The notes under the pieces were generated by a model. It was not told where the DNA came from, ran no database searches, and saw only the letters and a program-made list of their open reading frames with translations. From an uncultured Bacilli bacterium (GTDB taxonomy: Bacteria > Bacillota_I > Bacilli_A > RF39 > UBA660), in the NCBI GenBank assembly GCA_934096715.1, contig CAKOMQ010000004.1:1-64000 (forward strand): a stretch of DNA of 64,000 nt, given 5' to 3'. The translations under genes were made by a program, and so were the position numbers. Shown in pieces: positions 1 through 7,134 of this stretch (its first letter is position 1; every line of letters starts with the position of its first letter).

Positions 1-75
1 GCGGTTCGTACGGGATTCGAACCCGTGGTCTCCTGCGTGACAGGCAGGCGTCATAGGCCTCTAGACTAACGAACC
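1..75 (-). tRNA. tRNA-Asp (anticodon GTC)
   Basis: On the minus strand the sequence folds as a cloverleaf. The acceptor arm GGTTCGT pairs with ACGAACC, the T arm carries GGTTCGAATCC, and the anticodon loop CTGTCAC gives GTC (Asp). The discriminator base is G at position 2, and the encoded CCA runs off the window edge after its first C. It is the last of a run of three tRNAs on the same strand. Confidence 0.95.
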
Positions 76-79
76 AAAA

Positions 80-157
80 TGGTTGCGGGAGAAGGATTTG
101 AACCTTCGACCTCCGGGTTATGAGCCCGGCGAGCTACCAAACTGCTACCATCCCGCG
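80..157 (-). tRNA. initiator tRNA-Met (fMet, anticodon CAT)
   Basis: Minus-strand cloverleaf with anticodon CAT. The acceptor arm starts with C opposite A (C1-A72 mismatch) and the anticodon stem ends in three G-C pairs (GGG CTCATAA CCC). Both are hallmarks of bacterial initiator tRNA and exclude elongator Met and Ile-CAT. CCA is encoded at 82-80. Confidence 0.93.
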
Positions 158-169
158 ATAATATACAAA

Positions 170-262
170 TGGCGGAGGAAAAGGGATTCGAACCCCTGCG
201 CCGCTCACACGACCTTCCGGTTTTCAAGACCGGTCCCTTCAACCAGACTTGGGTATTCCTCC
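170..262 (-). tRNA. tRNA-Ser (anticodon TGA)
   Basis: Minus-strand tRNA with a long variable arm, as in class II tRNAs. The anticodon loop CTTGAAA gives TGA (Ser). The acceptor arm GGAGGAA pairs with TTCCTCC, the discriminator is G and CCA is encoded. Confidence 0.95.
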
Positions 263-330
263 AGCGACAAATTGATTATATCATAATATTTTACTAGATG
301 TCAACTAATATTATGACAAAAATCACACTA

Positions 331-353
331 AAAAAAGCCAATTAACGGCTTTT
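331..353 (-). terminator. intrinsic terminator of the 342-995 gene
   Basis: On the minus strand AAAAGCC, a 7-base loop and GGCTTTTTT form a short stem followed directly by a T run. It overlaps the stop codon of the gene. Confidence 0.7.
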
Positions 354-995
354 ACAACTAAATCCTTTTTCTCCATTTATTTTATCTAAATGTATTTCTA
401 CAATAGTACTATCGCTTACAGTCGTTTTATCTTCTTTATAAGCTTCAATTGAAACTGCTTGATTTATTGTAGATGATATCCCAGTAAAGTTCATTTCAAT
501 AGTTTTTCTATTCTTTAATTCATCTATACTATATATTTTACTTCCACCTTTAATTGGGTCTCCTGTTATAGCTAACTTTATATTCTTTATAGTTTTATCA
601 CTTATATTACTATTTGCAATTATAGTGAATTTTGCAGTACAATCATAGACTTTATCTTCGCTATTAGTAGTTACTGTTGCAAGAGTATATCTTCCTTTAC
701 CTAATTTTATATCTGCTCTACTAACAAGTGCACCAGTTTTTTCACTTGAACCATAGTATAATTTATCATCATTTATATGTTTAAAATTCATATATAGATT
801 CTTTGTTTCTACATTTAATACTGCTTCTTTACTAAAACTTTTATCCTTATTCTTTATATTGTTTTCAGAAATTTCAGCATAATGCATAAATAAAACACAG
901 AATAATATAACTACTACAATAAAAAATGTTATATAAATACCTATTTCTAAATTTCTTAAATTCTTCTTTGCTTTTAAAGTGCTATGTAAATTCAT
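342..995 (-). CDS. membrane-anchored surface protein, orphan N-domain paralogue
   Basis: A 217-residue protein with one membrane segment at about residues 17-38 and the rest outside. The start is preceded by AAGGAG. From about residue 60 it matches, piece by piece, the N-terminal half of the two large surface proteins at 13799-15346 and 46864-48435: KNLYMN against KLYLNL, YTLATV against YTLATA, a D-C-T motif, and a C-terminal FSCK. The C-terminal domain that follows FSCK in those proteins is absent, since this protein ends two residues later. The N-terminal pattern (hydrophobic segment, then a beta-rich region) recalls camelysin/TasA-like proteins, but I cannot assign the family firmly. Function unknown, probably cell-surface. 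Confidence 0.75.
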   Translation of the reverse strand: MNLHSTLKAKKNLRNLEIGIYITFFIVVVILFCVLFMHYAEISENNIKNKDKSFSKEAVLNVETKNLYMNFKHINDDKLYYGSSEKTGALVSRADIKLGKGRYTLATVTTNSEDKVYDCTAKFTIIANSNISDKTIKNIKLAITGDPIKGGSKIYSIDELKNRKTIEMNFTGISSTINQAVSIEAYKEDKTTVSDSTIVEIHLDKINGEKGFSCKSR

Positions 996-1048
996 AACTA
1001 ACCACTCCTTATTCTTGACTTAATTATATCTTAGAACTATAATTTTGT

Positions 1049-1396
1049 CTACCCAGCTTTTGTACCATTTGGCACATTTTTTTCTGGTACGGCAAGCACT
1101 GGTGTTATACCACTTGAAAATCCTATATCAAATATCATTCCTTCACTTACAACTCCAGCCATTTTTTTAGGAGCTAAATTAACAACAAATAAAGCTTGTT
1201 TACCAATAACTTCACTAGGATTTTCTCTTTCAGTTTTAAATCCTACAGATATATTTCTTTTAAAATCTCCAAAATCTACTGTTAAAGATACTAGTTTATT
1301 AGATTCTTTTATGTCAGTAACATCTATAATAGTACCTACTCTTACATCTAATTTATCAATATCATCTACAGTTATTAAATTTTTAATATCATTCAT
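1049..1396 (-). CDS. tRNA-binding OB-fold protein (CsaA / MetRS C-terminal type)
   Basis: A 115-residue single-domain protein matching the EMAP/Arc1p tRNA-binding OB-fold found at the C terminus of methionyl-tRNA synthetase and in CsaA. Visible family marks are KLDVRVGTI near the N terminus, the VVNLAPKKMAG stretch, SEGMI, and the closing VPNGTKAG. It probably binds tRNA or acts as a small RNA-binding chaperone. I place the start at the ATG at 1396, about 10 bases after AAAGGAG; the TTG two codons upstream is too close to that site. The start overlaps the end of ylxM by eight bases, so translation is likely coupled. Confidence 0.85.
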   Translation of the reverse strand: MNDIKNLITVDDIDKLDVRVGTIIDVTDIKESNKLVSLTVDFGDFKRNISVGFKTERENPSEVIGKQALFVVNLAPKKMAGVVSEGMIFDIGFSSGITPVLAVPEKNVPNGTKAG

Positions 1397-1691
1397 AATC
1401 AAGTATCTCCTTTACTTTATCTTTAATAATATTTATATCATCTAATTCAAGAATATCTACTAAAATATTCTTTTTTTTATATAAACCTAATTTATCTTCC
1501 ATACTATCAAGTTTCTTTTCGATAGTTTTAATCATTGTACCTATTCTACTTTTTGTAACACCTACTATTTCACTTATTTCTTGCATAGATAAGTTTTCTT
1601 CATAATATAGAGTAAATATATTACTATTCTTTTCATTTATGAAAGTACCATATATATCAAATAATTCATTATAATAGATAAACTTTTCCAT
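1389..1691 (-). CDS. ylxM: YlxM-type HTH protein of the signal recognition particle locus
   Basis: A 100-residue protein of the YlxM (UPF0122) family: an N-terminal sigma-70 region 4-like helix-turn-helix (LYYEENLSMQEISEIVGVTK) followed by a charged helical tail. In Firmicutes ylxM lies beside ftsY/ffh, and the protein stimulates the SRP pathway in the species studied. Here its start overlaps the ftsY stop (TAATG). It ends in TGA, which argues against TGA being read as Trp in this genome. Confidence 0.9.
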   Translation of the reverse strand: MEKFIYYNELFDIYGTFINEKNSNIFTLYYEENLSMQEISEIVGVTKSRIGTMIKTIEKKLDSMEDKLGLYKKKNILVDILELDDINIIKDKVKEILDYE

Positions 1692-2671
1692 TACATCATA
1701 TCCTTAAATAATCCATATATATAGTTTTCTATATCAAATGGTTTTAAATCTGTCATTTTTTCTCCTAATCCGATAAACTTAACTGGCAAATTAACACTTT
1801 CTTTAATAGCAAGTACTATTCCTCCTTTAGCAGTACCATCTAGTTTAGTTAAAACTATTCCCGTAATATTAGTAATACTTTTAAAACTTTCAGCTTGCAT
1901 TATACCATTTTGGCCAGTAGTAGCGTCAATTACTAAAAGTGTTTCATGAGGTGCAGATGGGATAATCCTTCCAATTACTTTGTTTATCTTTTCAAGTTCA
2001 TTCATTAAGTTTACTTTATTATGTAGTCTACCGGCAGTATCTATAAATACAATATCAGCATTCTCTTTTTTAGATATTTCAAGACCGTCAAAGATTACAC
2101 TTGCAGGATCACTATTATCTCTTCCATAAAATAAACAATCTATTTTTTCTGACCACATTTTAAGTTGCTCAACTGCTCCCGCTCTAAAAGTATCAGCGCC
2201 AATCATCATAACTTTTTTACCTTCGCTTTTATATTTATAGGCTAGTTTTGCTATAGTAGTAGTTTTACCTACTCCATTAACTCCAACCATTAAAACTACT
2301 GTTGGTGGTGTATCTTGAATATTAATTTTATCTGATAGAATATTATTATTAACATAGATTATTAAAAGTTCATCAATTATAACTTCATTTAAATATTTAG
2401 TATCAGTTATATTTTCTTCTTTAACTCTTTTTCTTATTCTATCCATAAAATTCATGACTGTGTTAACACCTATATCAGCCATAATAAGTAAGTTTTCTAA
2501 CTCTTCAAAATATTCTTCATCTATTTTAGTATATTTTATACCTAGAAGACTTAATTTGGATACAAATTCTTTTCTAGTTTTTTCTAGTCCTTTATCATAT
2601 GTTTCAATATCATCATTGTTCTTAATATCTTTTTTTGAAACCATTTCTTTAAATTTATTAAATAAACCCAT
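1691..2671 (-). CDS. ftsY: signal recognition particle receptor FtsY
   Basis: The SRP receptor GTPase, 326 residues, which docks SRP-ribosome complexes at the membrane. It has an N-terminal helical domain followed by the NG GTPase domain: GVNGVGKTTTIAKLA (G1 P-loop), DTFRAGAVEQL, DTAGRLHNK (G3), TKLDGTAKGG (G4 region) and a closing GLGEKMTDLKPF. The acidic A domain seen in E. coli is missing, as is usual in Firmicutes. It is the first gene of a tight ftsY-ylxM-tRNA-binding-protein operon, divergent from RNase J. Confidence 0.97.
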   Translation of the reverse strand: MGLFNKFKEMVSKKDIKNNDDIETYDKGLEKTRKEFVSKLSLLGIKYTKIDEEYFEELENLLIMADIGVNTVMNFMDRIRKRVKEENITDTKYLNEVIIDELLIIYVNNNILSDKINIQDTPPTVVLMVGVNGVGKTTTIAKLAYKYKSEGKKVMMIGADTFRAGAVEQLKMWSEKIDCLFYGRDNSDPASVIFDGLEISKKENADIVFIDTAGRLHNKVNLMNELEKINKVIGRIIPSAPHETLLVIDATTGQNGIMQAESFKSITNITGIVLTKLDGTAKGGIVLAIKESVNLPVKFIGLGEKMTDLKPFDIENYIYGLFKDMM

Positions 2672-2706
2672 AATTTAAATCACCTATAATTATAATAGCA
2701 TTTTTC

Positions 2707-2735
2707 TAGACAAAACGCTATAACTTTGATATAAT
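2707..2735 (+). promoter_or_regulatory. promoter of the RNase J gene
   Basis: TAGACA (-35, 2707-2712), a 17-base spacer and TATAAT (-10, 2730-2735). It is correctly placed for the gene starting at 2784, where GAAGGA acts as ribosome binding site. Confidence 0.75.
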
Positions 2736-2783
2736 TAGTCGTAGTTAAAAAACTTTTATAAAAAAAGAAAGAAGGAATTTTTT

Positions 2784-4463
2784 ATGCAAAATAATAGTGC
2801 GACTAGCATAGTTGCTTTAGGTGGTCTTGGTGAAGTTGGTAAAAACATGTATGTTATTACCCATGAAGATGAAATACTTATTATAGATGCTGGAGTTATG
2901 TTTCCAGAAGTTGGACTTCTTGGAGTAGATTATGTTATTCAAGACTATACATATTTAAAACAAAATGAAGATAAAATTAAAGGATTAATTATAACTCATG
3001 GACATGAAGATCATATTGGTGGTATACCTTTTTTATTAAATCAAGTTAATATACCTGTTATATATACACCTAAGATTGCGGAAGATTTAATTAAGAAGAA
3101 ACTAGATGATCGAGTTATTAAGTATGATAATTATGTTACTATTACTAAAGATTTAAAATTAAACTTTAAACATTTTAATGTAGAGTTTGTAAATACTACT
3201 CACTCTATTCCAGATAGTTTTGCTATAGTTGTTCATACACCAAATGGAACAATATTTGAAACAGGAGATTTTAAGTTTGACTTGACACCTATTGGCCCTA
3301 TGGCTGATATTCATAAAATGGCTTATTTGGGTAGTAAGGGTGTAACTCTTTTATTAAGCGATTCAACTAATGCTTTATCACATGGATTTTCTAATTCTGA
3401 AAGTGTTGTAGATGAAACTTTAAATGATCTTATTAGTAGACATCATGGACGTGTAATTATAGCAACATTTGCATCTAATATTTATAGAATTAAACATATA
3501 GCAGAAACTTGTAAAGAATATAATCGTAAGATAGTTATATTTGGACGTAGTATGGAAGCTAGTATAGACTTAGCTATAAATAATGGTTTGATAAAAGATA
3601 AATCTATATTTATAGATATGGCTAAAGCTAAAAGCTTAAAGAAGAATGAAATATGTATACTATGTACTGGATCTCAAGGAGAACCTTTGGCTGCTTTATC
3701 AAGAATTGCTAATGGAACACATAAACAAATATCTCTACTACCCGATGATTTAGTAATATTCTCTTCTTCTCCAATACCAGGTAATGGAGAAAGTATAAAT
3801 AGAATTATAAACAAGTTATATTTAAAGGGAGTAAGAGTTGTATCTAATAGTGAATTTAGTGATATACATACATCTGGACATGCTAAAGAAGAAGAACTTA
3901 AATGGATGCTTCGTATAATTAAACCTGATTATTTTATGCCAATGCATGGAGAATTTAGAATGCTTAAGCAACACGCTAATATTGCAGAACTTTGTGGAAT
4001 ACCTAAAGAAAATACATTTATATGTTCTAACGGAGATGAAATATTACTTAAGGATGGTAAGGTATACCGTGGTGGTAAAATTACAGCTGGAGATGTTTAT
4101 GTAGATGGATCTCGTGTTGGAGATGTAGGAAGTGTTGTAATTAAAGATCGTAAATTAATGAGTCAAGATGGTATACTAATTACTATATTAAATATTAATA
4201 CTTTATCAAGAAGATTATTAATTAAGCCAAATGTTACAGCACGTGGTTTTGTCTTAGTAAATGATAATCCTGAACTTATGAATAAAATAGAAAGAAAGAT
4301 TAATGATATTGTTGTTAATTTCTTAAAAAATAATACTTATAATTATAGTGATTTAAAGAATCAAATAATACTAGAACTTCTTCCATTTATTAATGATTTA
4401 ACTGGAAGAAGACCAATTATATTACCAGTAATTATGGAAGTAAATAAAAGTGGAGAGTTTTAA
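2784..4463 (+). CDS. rnj: ribonuclease J
   Basis: A 559-residue metallo-beta-lactamase/beta-CASP RNase, the main 5'-3' exonuclease and endonuclease of mRNA decay in Firmicutes. The metal site is visible as THGHEDHIGG at about residues 71-80. Further motifs are the downstream His in NTTHSIPDSFA, ETGDFKFD, SDSTN, the beta-CASP domain with CTGSQGEP, and SGHA followed by PMHGEFRML. Length and architecture fit RNase J1/J2. With a single gene in view I cannot say whether it is J1 or J2. It is transcribed alone and ends at a strong terminator that an IS30 element has split off from the neighbouring rpe. Confidence 0.95.
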   Translation: MQNNSATSIVALGGLGEVGKNMYVITHEDEILIIDAGVMFPEVGLLGVDYVIQDYTYLKQNEDKIKGLIITHGHEDHIGGIPFLLNQVNIPVIYTPKIAEDLIKKKLDDRVIKYDNYVTITKDLKLNFKHFNVEFVNTTHSIPDSFAIVVHTPNGTIFETGDFKFDLTPIGPMADIHKMAYLGSKGVTLLLSDSTNALSHGFSNSESVVDETLNDLISRHHGRVIIATFASNIYRIKHIAETCKEYNRKIVIFGRSMEASIDLAINNGLIKDKSIFIDMAKAKSLKKNEICILCTGSQGEPLAALSRIANGTHKQISLLPDDLVIFSSSPIPGNGESINRIINKLYLKGVRVVSNSEFSDIHTSGHAKEEELKWMLRIIKPDYFMPMHGEFRMLKQHANIAELCGIPKENTFICSNGDEILLKDGKVYRGGKITAGDVYVDGSRVGDVGSVVIKDRKLMSQDGILITILNINTLSRRLLIKPNVTARGFVLVNDNPELMNKIERKINDIVVNFLKNNTYNYSDLKNQIILELLPFINDLTGRRPIILPVIMEVNKSGEF

Positions 4464-4493
4464 AAAGGTTAAACAGAAATTTGTTTAACCTTT
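4462..4493 (+). terminator. terminator hairpin of RNase J; left copy of a 32-base direct repeat
   Basis: AAAGGTTAAAC and GTTTAACCTTT form an 11-bp stem directly after the stop codon. The same 32 bases occur at 5664-5695 on the far side of the IS element, which makes this pair the target duplication. Confidence 0.85.
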
Positions 4494-4498
4494 CCTAA

Positions 4499-4519
4499 AT
4501 TGAAATTTGAACCGCACCA
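4499..4519 (+). repeat. left terminal inverted repeat of the IS30 element
   Basis: Ends in AACCGCACCA and matches the complement of 5640-5660 at 19 of 21 positions. Confidence 0.85.
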
Positions 4520-4538
4520 CTAGGGTGCGGCTTTTTGA
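4512..4538 (+). terminator. terminator inside the left end of the IS element
   Basis: CCGCACC and GGTGCGG pair around a short loop and are followed by CTTTTT. The left arm is part of the inverted repeat. It would stop read-through from outside promoters into the transposase, a common protection against impinging transcription. Confidence 0.7.
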
Positions 4539-4546
4539 TATAATAA

Positions 4547-4575
4547 AGGAGCCAATTCCCGGCAAGGAGGCTCCT
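4547..4575 (+). promoter_or_regulatory. hairpin around the transposase ribosome binding site
   Basis: AGGAGCC (4547-4553) and GGCTCCT (4569-4575) are perfect inverted repeats. The Shine-Dalgarno AAGGAGG (4564-4570) lies in the loop and first stem bases, three to fourteen bases before the ATG at 4578. The stem could limit transposase translation. Confidence 0.5.
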
Positions 4576-4577
4576 AT

Positions 4578-5486
4578 ATGAATTATAAACAATTAACAGA
4601 AAAAAAGAAAGTAGAAATTGATATTTTATTAGCACAAGGATTTTCAATGAGAGAAGTTGGAAGAAGACTTAATATAAGTCACTCTACTATATCAAGATAT
4701 AAATCTGGTAAATATAAAAAAAGAAAAATAGATATAAATAAGAAATATGAAGTATTTATAAAATACTTATTTGACCATTATGACAGAAGAGTGTGTTCTA
4801 TAGAAATATGTGTAAACAAATTTAAAAAAGGACATTTTTTTGCAAATTGTCCATCAGTTAAACAAGTATATAATTGGATAAATGACGGTAAAATATTTTT
4901 GAGTAAAGATAAATTATGCTATAAAAAAAGAAAAGGTAAAAAAACTGGTATGATGGCACATTTTAAATGGAACTTAAATAATAAAACGGTGTTACCAATA
5001 AGTTTAAGACCAAAGTATATTGAAGATAGAACAGAAGTAGGACATTTGGAAATAGACTCTATAATTGGAAAAAGAAACGAATATGACACAATAGTTTCAA
5101 TAGTAGATAGATGCACAAGAAAATTATGGTTAATAAAATCAGAATATAAAAACGAATATTATACAAATAAATTAATATATGATTTCATAATAAAAAATGA
5201 TATAGAAGTAAAATCTATAACAGTAGATAATGGACTAGAATTTAATGCGCTAGGAATAGCAGCGAAGAAGCTTGGAGTAAAACTATATAAATGTGATCCT
5301 TATTGTTCATTTCAAAGGGGGACAAATGAAAGAATGAATGCAATGGTAAGGAGATTTTTACCAAAAGGTTACTCATTAAAAACAGTAACACAATGTTATT
5401 TAGACAACATAGCCTTTGAAATAAATTATATGCCAAAAAAAATATTTGGATTTAAAAATGCATTTGAAAAAGAATTAGAATATTAA
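4578..5486 (+). CDS. IS30-family transposase
   Basis: A 302-residue DDE transposase. The first 45 residues hold a helix-turn-helix (MREVGRRLNISHSTISRYKSG), typical of IS30 proteins. The integrase core shows the catalytic triad: Asp at about 160 in HLEIDSIIGKR, Asp at about 217 in TVDNGLEF, and Glu at about 251 in GTNERMN. It is slightly shorter than many IS30 transposases (about 320-380) but both ends look natural. It has a strong AAGGAGG site partly held in a hairpin. The frame is uninterrupted, so the element may be active. Confidence 0.93.
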   Translation: MNYKQLTEKKKVEIDILLAQGFSMREVGRRLNISHSTISRYKSGKYKKRKIDINKKYEVFIKYLFDHYDRRVCSIEICVNKFKKGHFFANCPSVKQVYNWINDGKIFLSKDKLCYKKRKGKKTGMMAHFKWNLNNKTVLPISLRPKYIEDRTEVGHLEIDSIIGKRNEYDTIVSIVDRCTRKLWLIKSEYKNEYYTNKLIYDFIIKNDIEVKSITVDNGLEFNALGIAAKKLGVKLYKCDPYCSFQRGTNERMNAMVRRFLPKGYSLKTVTQCYLDNIAFEINYMPKKIFGFKNAFEKELEY

Positions 5487-5510
5487 TTTTATTTGTAAGA
5501 AAATTATAAT

Positions 5511-5574
5511 ATATTCTGTTTTTTAGTCAATGATAAAATAAACACAAAGTGTCATTGACAAAAAACCAGAATAT
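5511..5574 (+). repeat. long imperfect inverted repeat near the right end of the IS
   Basis: 23-base arms at 5511-5533 and 5552-5574 pair with a few mismatches around an 18-base loop, 25 bases after the transposase stop. There is no T run after it, so it is not a clear terminator. It may be a subterminal structure or transposase-binding site. Confidence 0.5.
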
Positions 5575-5639
5575 ATAAAAAAAGTAATAACAAATAAAAT
5601 AATTGACTAATATTTATTATCTGATAAAATTAAATTAAA

Positions 5640-5660
5640 TGGTGCGGTTGAAATTACAAT
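5640..5660 (-). repeat. right terminal inverted repeat of the IS30 element
   Basis: Complement of the left end with 2 mismatches. Nearly the same sequence (20 of 21 bases) recurs alone at 25971-25991. Confidence 0.85.
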
Positions 5661-5663
5661 ATA

Positions 5664-5695
5664 AAAAAGGTTAAACAGAAATTTGTTTAACCTTT
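5664..5695 (-). terminator. terminator of the rpe operon; right copy of the 32-base direct repeat
   Basis: Identical to 4462-4493. The hairpin overlaps the rpe stop codon at 5687-5689 and has a T-rich stretch on the minus strand, so it still ends the rpe operon. Confidence 0.85.
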
Positions 5696-6307
5696 TAATA
5701 TGCTTATATTTTTATTATAGTTATCACTCATACATATATAAGAGCCACTTACAACTATATCTACTTTTTTATTTCTTAAATATTCAATTGATTCTTCGTT
5801 TATACCACCATCTATACTTACTGTAATATCTAAATTACTTAGATAGTCTAATTTATCTAAGACACTTGGAATAAATTCTTGTCCACCACGACCTGGTACA
5901 ACGCTCATAATAAGTACAATATCTATATCATTTAAGTAATCATCTATAATATGGATATCTTCATCTGGATTAATAGCAAGTCCGACTAAGAAACCCATAC
6001 TTTTTATAAGTTCAATAGTTTTCTTAACATTTTTGCTTGCACTGGGGTGAAATATAATATCATTTATGTTTAACATTCCTATTTTGCTTATATATTTATC
6101 AGGATTATTTACCATTAAGTGAACATCTAAGCTTTTCTTGGTAAAACTTAAATCCTTTATGACTTCACCTATTGTAAAGTTTTTACATTCAACATAATTT
6201 CCATCCATCAAATCAACATGAATATAGTCAGCTATACTTTCGTCAATAAGTTTTATTGTTTCACTTTTTTTATGTTTACTAGTTATATAACTTACTGATA
6301 CTTTCAT
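5687..6307 (-). CDS. rpe: ribulose-phosphate 3-epimerase
   Basis: A 206-residue TIM-barrel enzyme that interconverts ribulose 5-phosphate and xylulose 5-phosphate in the pentose phosphate pathway. Visible motifs are HVDLMDGNYV, LDVHLMV, MSVVPGRGGQEFIP and VSIDGGINEESI, which supply the metal-binding His/Asp residues and the phosphate loop. The start overlaps the rsgA stop (ATGA). The order rsgA-rpe is the usual Firmicute arrangement downstream of prkC. Confidence 0.95.
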   Translation of the reverse strand: MKVSVSYITSKHKKSETIKLIDESIADYIHVDLMDGNYVECKNFTIGEVIKDLSFTKKSLDVHLMVNNPDKYISKIGMLNINDIIFHPSASKNVKKTIELIKSMGFLVGLAINPDEDIHIIDDYLNDIDIVLIMSVVPGRGGQEFIPSVLDKLDYLSNLDITVSIDGGINEESIEYLRNKKVDIVVSGSYICMSDNYNKNISILKG

Positions 6308-7134
6308 CTTCTATTATCTCCTTTTATAAATCTTATGTAGTTATCATATCTACTTTTTAATATATCTTTATTACCTATTATAGAACATCCTTTTTCTTTT
6401 AAATGTTTACAATCTTTAAATTGACAATTAGAATTTCTAAATTCTTTAAATGAATAAGCTATCTTATCTAGATCATCTTTATTAAAATCTATTTGAGAAA
6501 AACCTGGAGTATCCATAATATAAATATTATTTATATTAAAAAGTTCAACTATTCTAGTAGTATGTTTACCCCTACCTAAACTTTCAGATATTTCATTAGT
6601 TTTTAAATTAAGATTCTTATCTAACTTATTTATAAAAGTTGATTTTCCAGCACCTGTTTGACCACTTACAGTAACAATTTTATTTCTAAGTAGTTTCTTA
6701 AGCTTATTAATCTTTTTATTAGTAAAGACATTATATCCAATAGACTTATAATACTTCATAAGTTGTTTAAATTCTTTTAATTCACTTCTATTAACTAAAT
6801 CTAATTTAGTAAAAAGTAAGATCGGTTCAATATTTTTAATTTCACTAATAGATATAAGTTTATCTAAAAGAGTACTATTAAAATCTGGTTTCTTAAGACT
6901 AGTAACTATTATATTATAATCTATATTAGCAACAGGTGGTCTATCTAAATAGTTATCTCTTTCAAGAATTTCATTAATAATAAGTTCATCTTTATTAAAT
7001 AGAACTCTGTCACCTACACACGGAGTAATCTTATCATATCTAAATTTACCACGTAAAACACAGTTAAAAGTTTCATTTTCACTCTTAACTGTGTACATAG
7101 TACTATTAATTTTTACTATTATTCCCCTAGTCAT
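6304..7134 (-). CDS. rsgA: ribosome biogenesis GTPase RsgA
   Basis: A circularly permuted GTPase of 276 residues that assists late 30S subunit maturation. An N-terminal OB domain (RGKFRYDKITPCVGDRV) is followed by the permuted GTPase: LLFTKLDLV (G4), VSGQTGAGKSTFINKL (G1), HTTRIVELF (G2), DTPGFSQIDF (G3). The C-terminal zinc knuckle shows as C-QFKDCKHLKEKGC. It overlaps prkC by eight bases at its start and rpe at its end. It stops with TGA. Confidence 0.96.
   Translation of the reverse strand: MTRGIIVKINSTMYTVKSENETFNCVLRGKFRYDKITPCVGDRVLFNKDELIINEILERDNYLDRPPVANIDYNIIVTSLKKPDFNSTLLDKLISISEIKNIEPILLFTKLDLVNRSELKEFKQLMKYYKSIGYNVFTNKKINKLKKLLRNKIVTVSGQTGAGKSTFINKLDKNLNLKTNEISESLGRGKHTTRIVELFNINNIYIMDTPGFSQIDFNKDDLDKIAYSFKEFRNSNCQFKDCKHLKEKGCSIIGNKDILKSRYDNYIRFIKGDNRR

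Larger units (their letters stand above)
4494..5663 (+). mobile_element. IS30-family insertion sequence (about 1.17 kb)
   Basis: The element has one transposase gene and imperfect 21-base terminal inverted repeats at 4499-4519 and 5640-5660 (19 of 21 match; core AACCGCACCA). It is flanked by identical 32-base copies of a terminator hairpin. Duplication of an inverted-repeat target by an IS30-type element has been described for IS1630 of Mycoplasma fermentans, and this case looks the same. The inserted element separates RNase J from the terminator that originally served the convergent rpe operon. The reading frame is intact, so the insertion may be recent. Confidence 0.9.

Noticed and set aside
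83..286. 67-codon frame across the tRNA cluster
   Set aside because: It runs through the fMet and Ser tRNA genes on the opposite strand, and nothing protein-like supports it.
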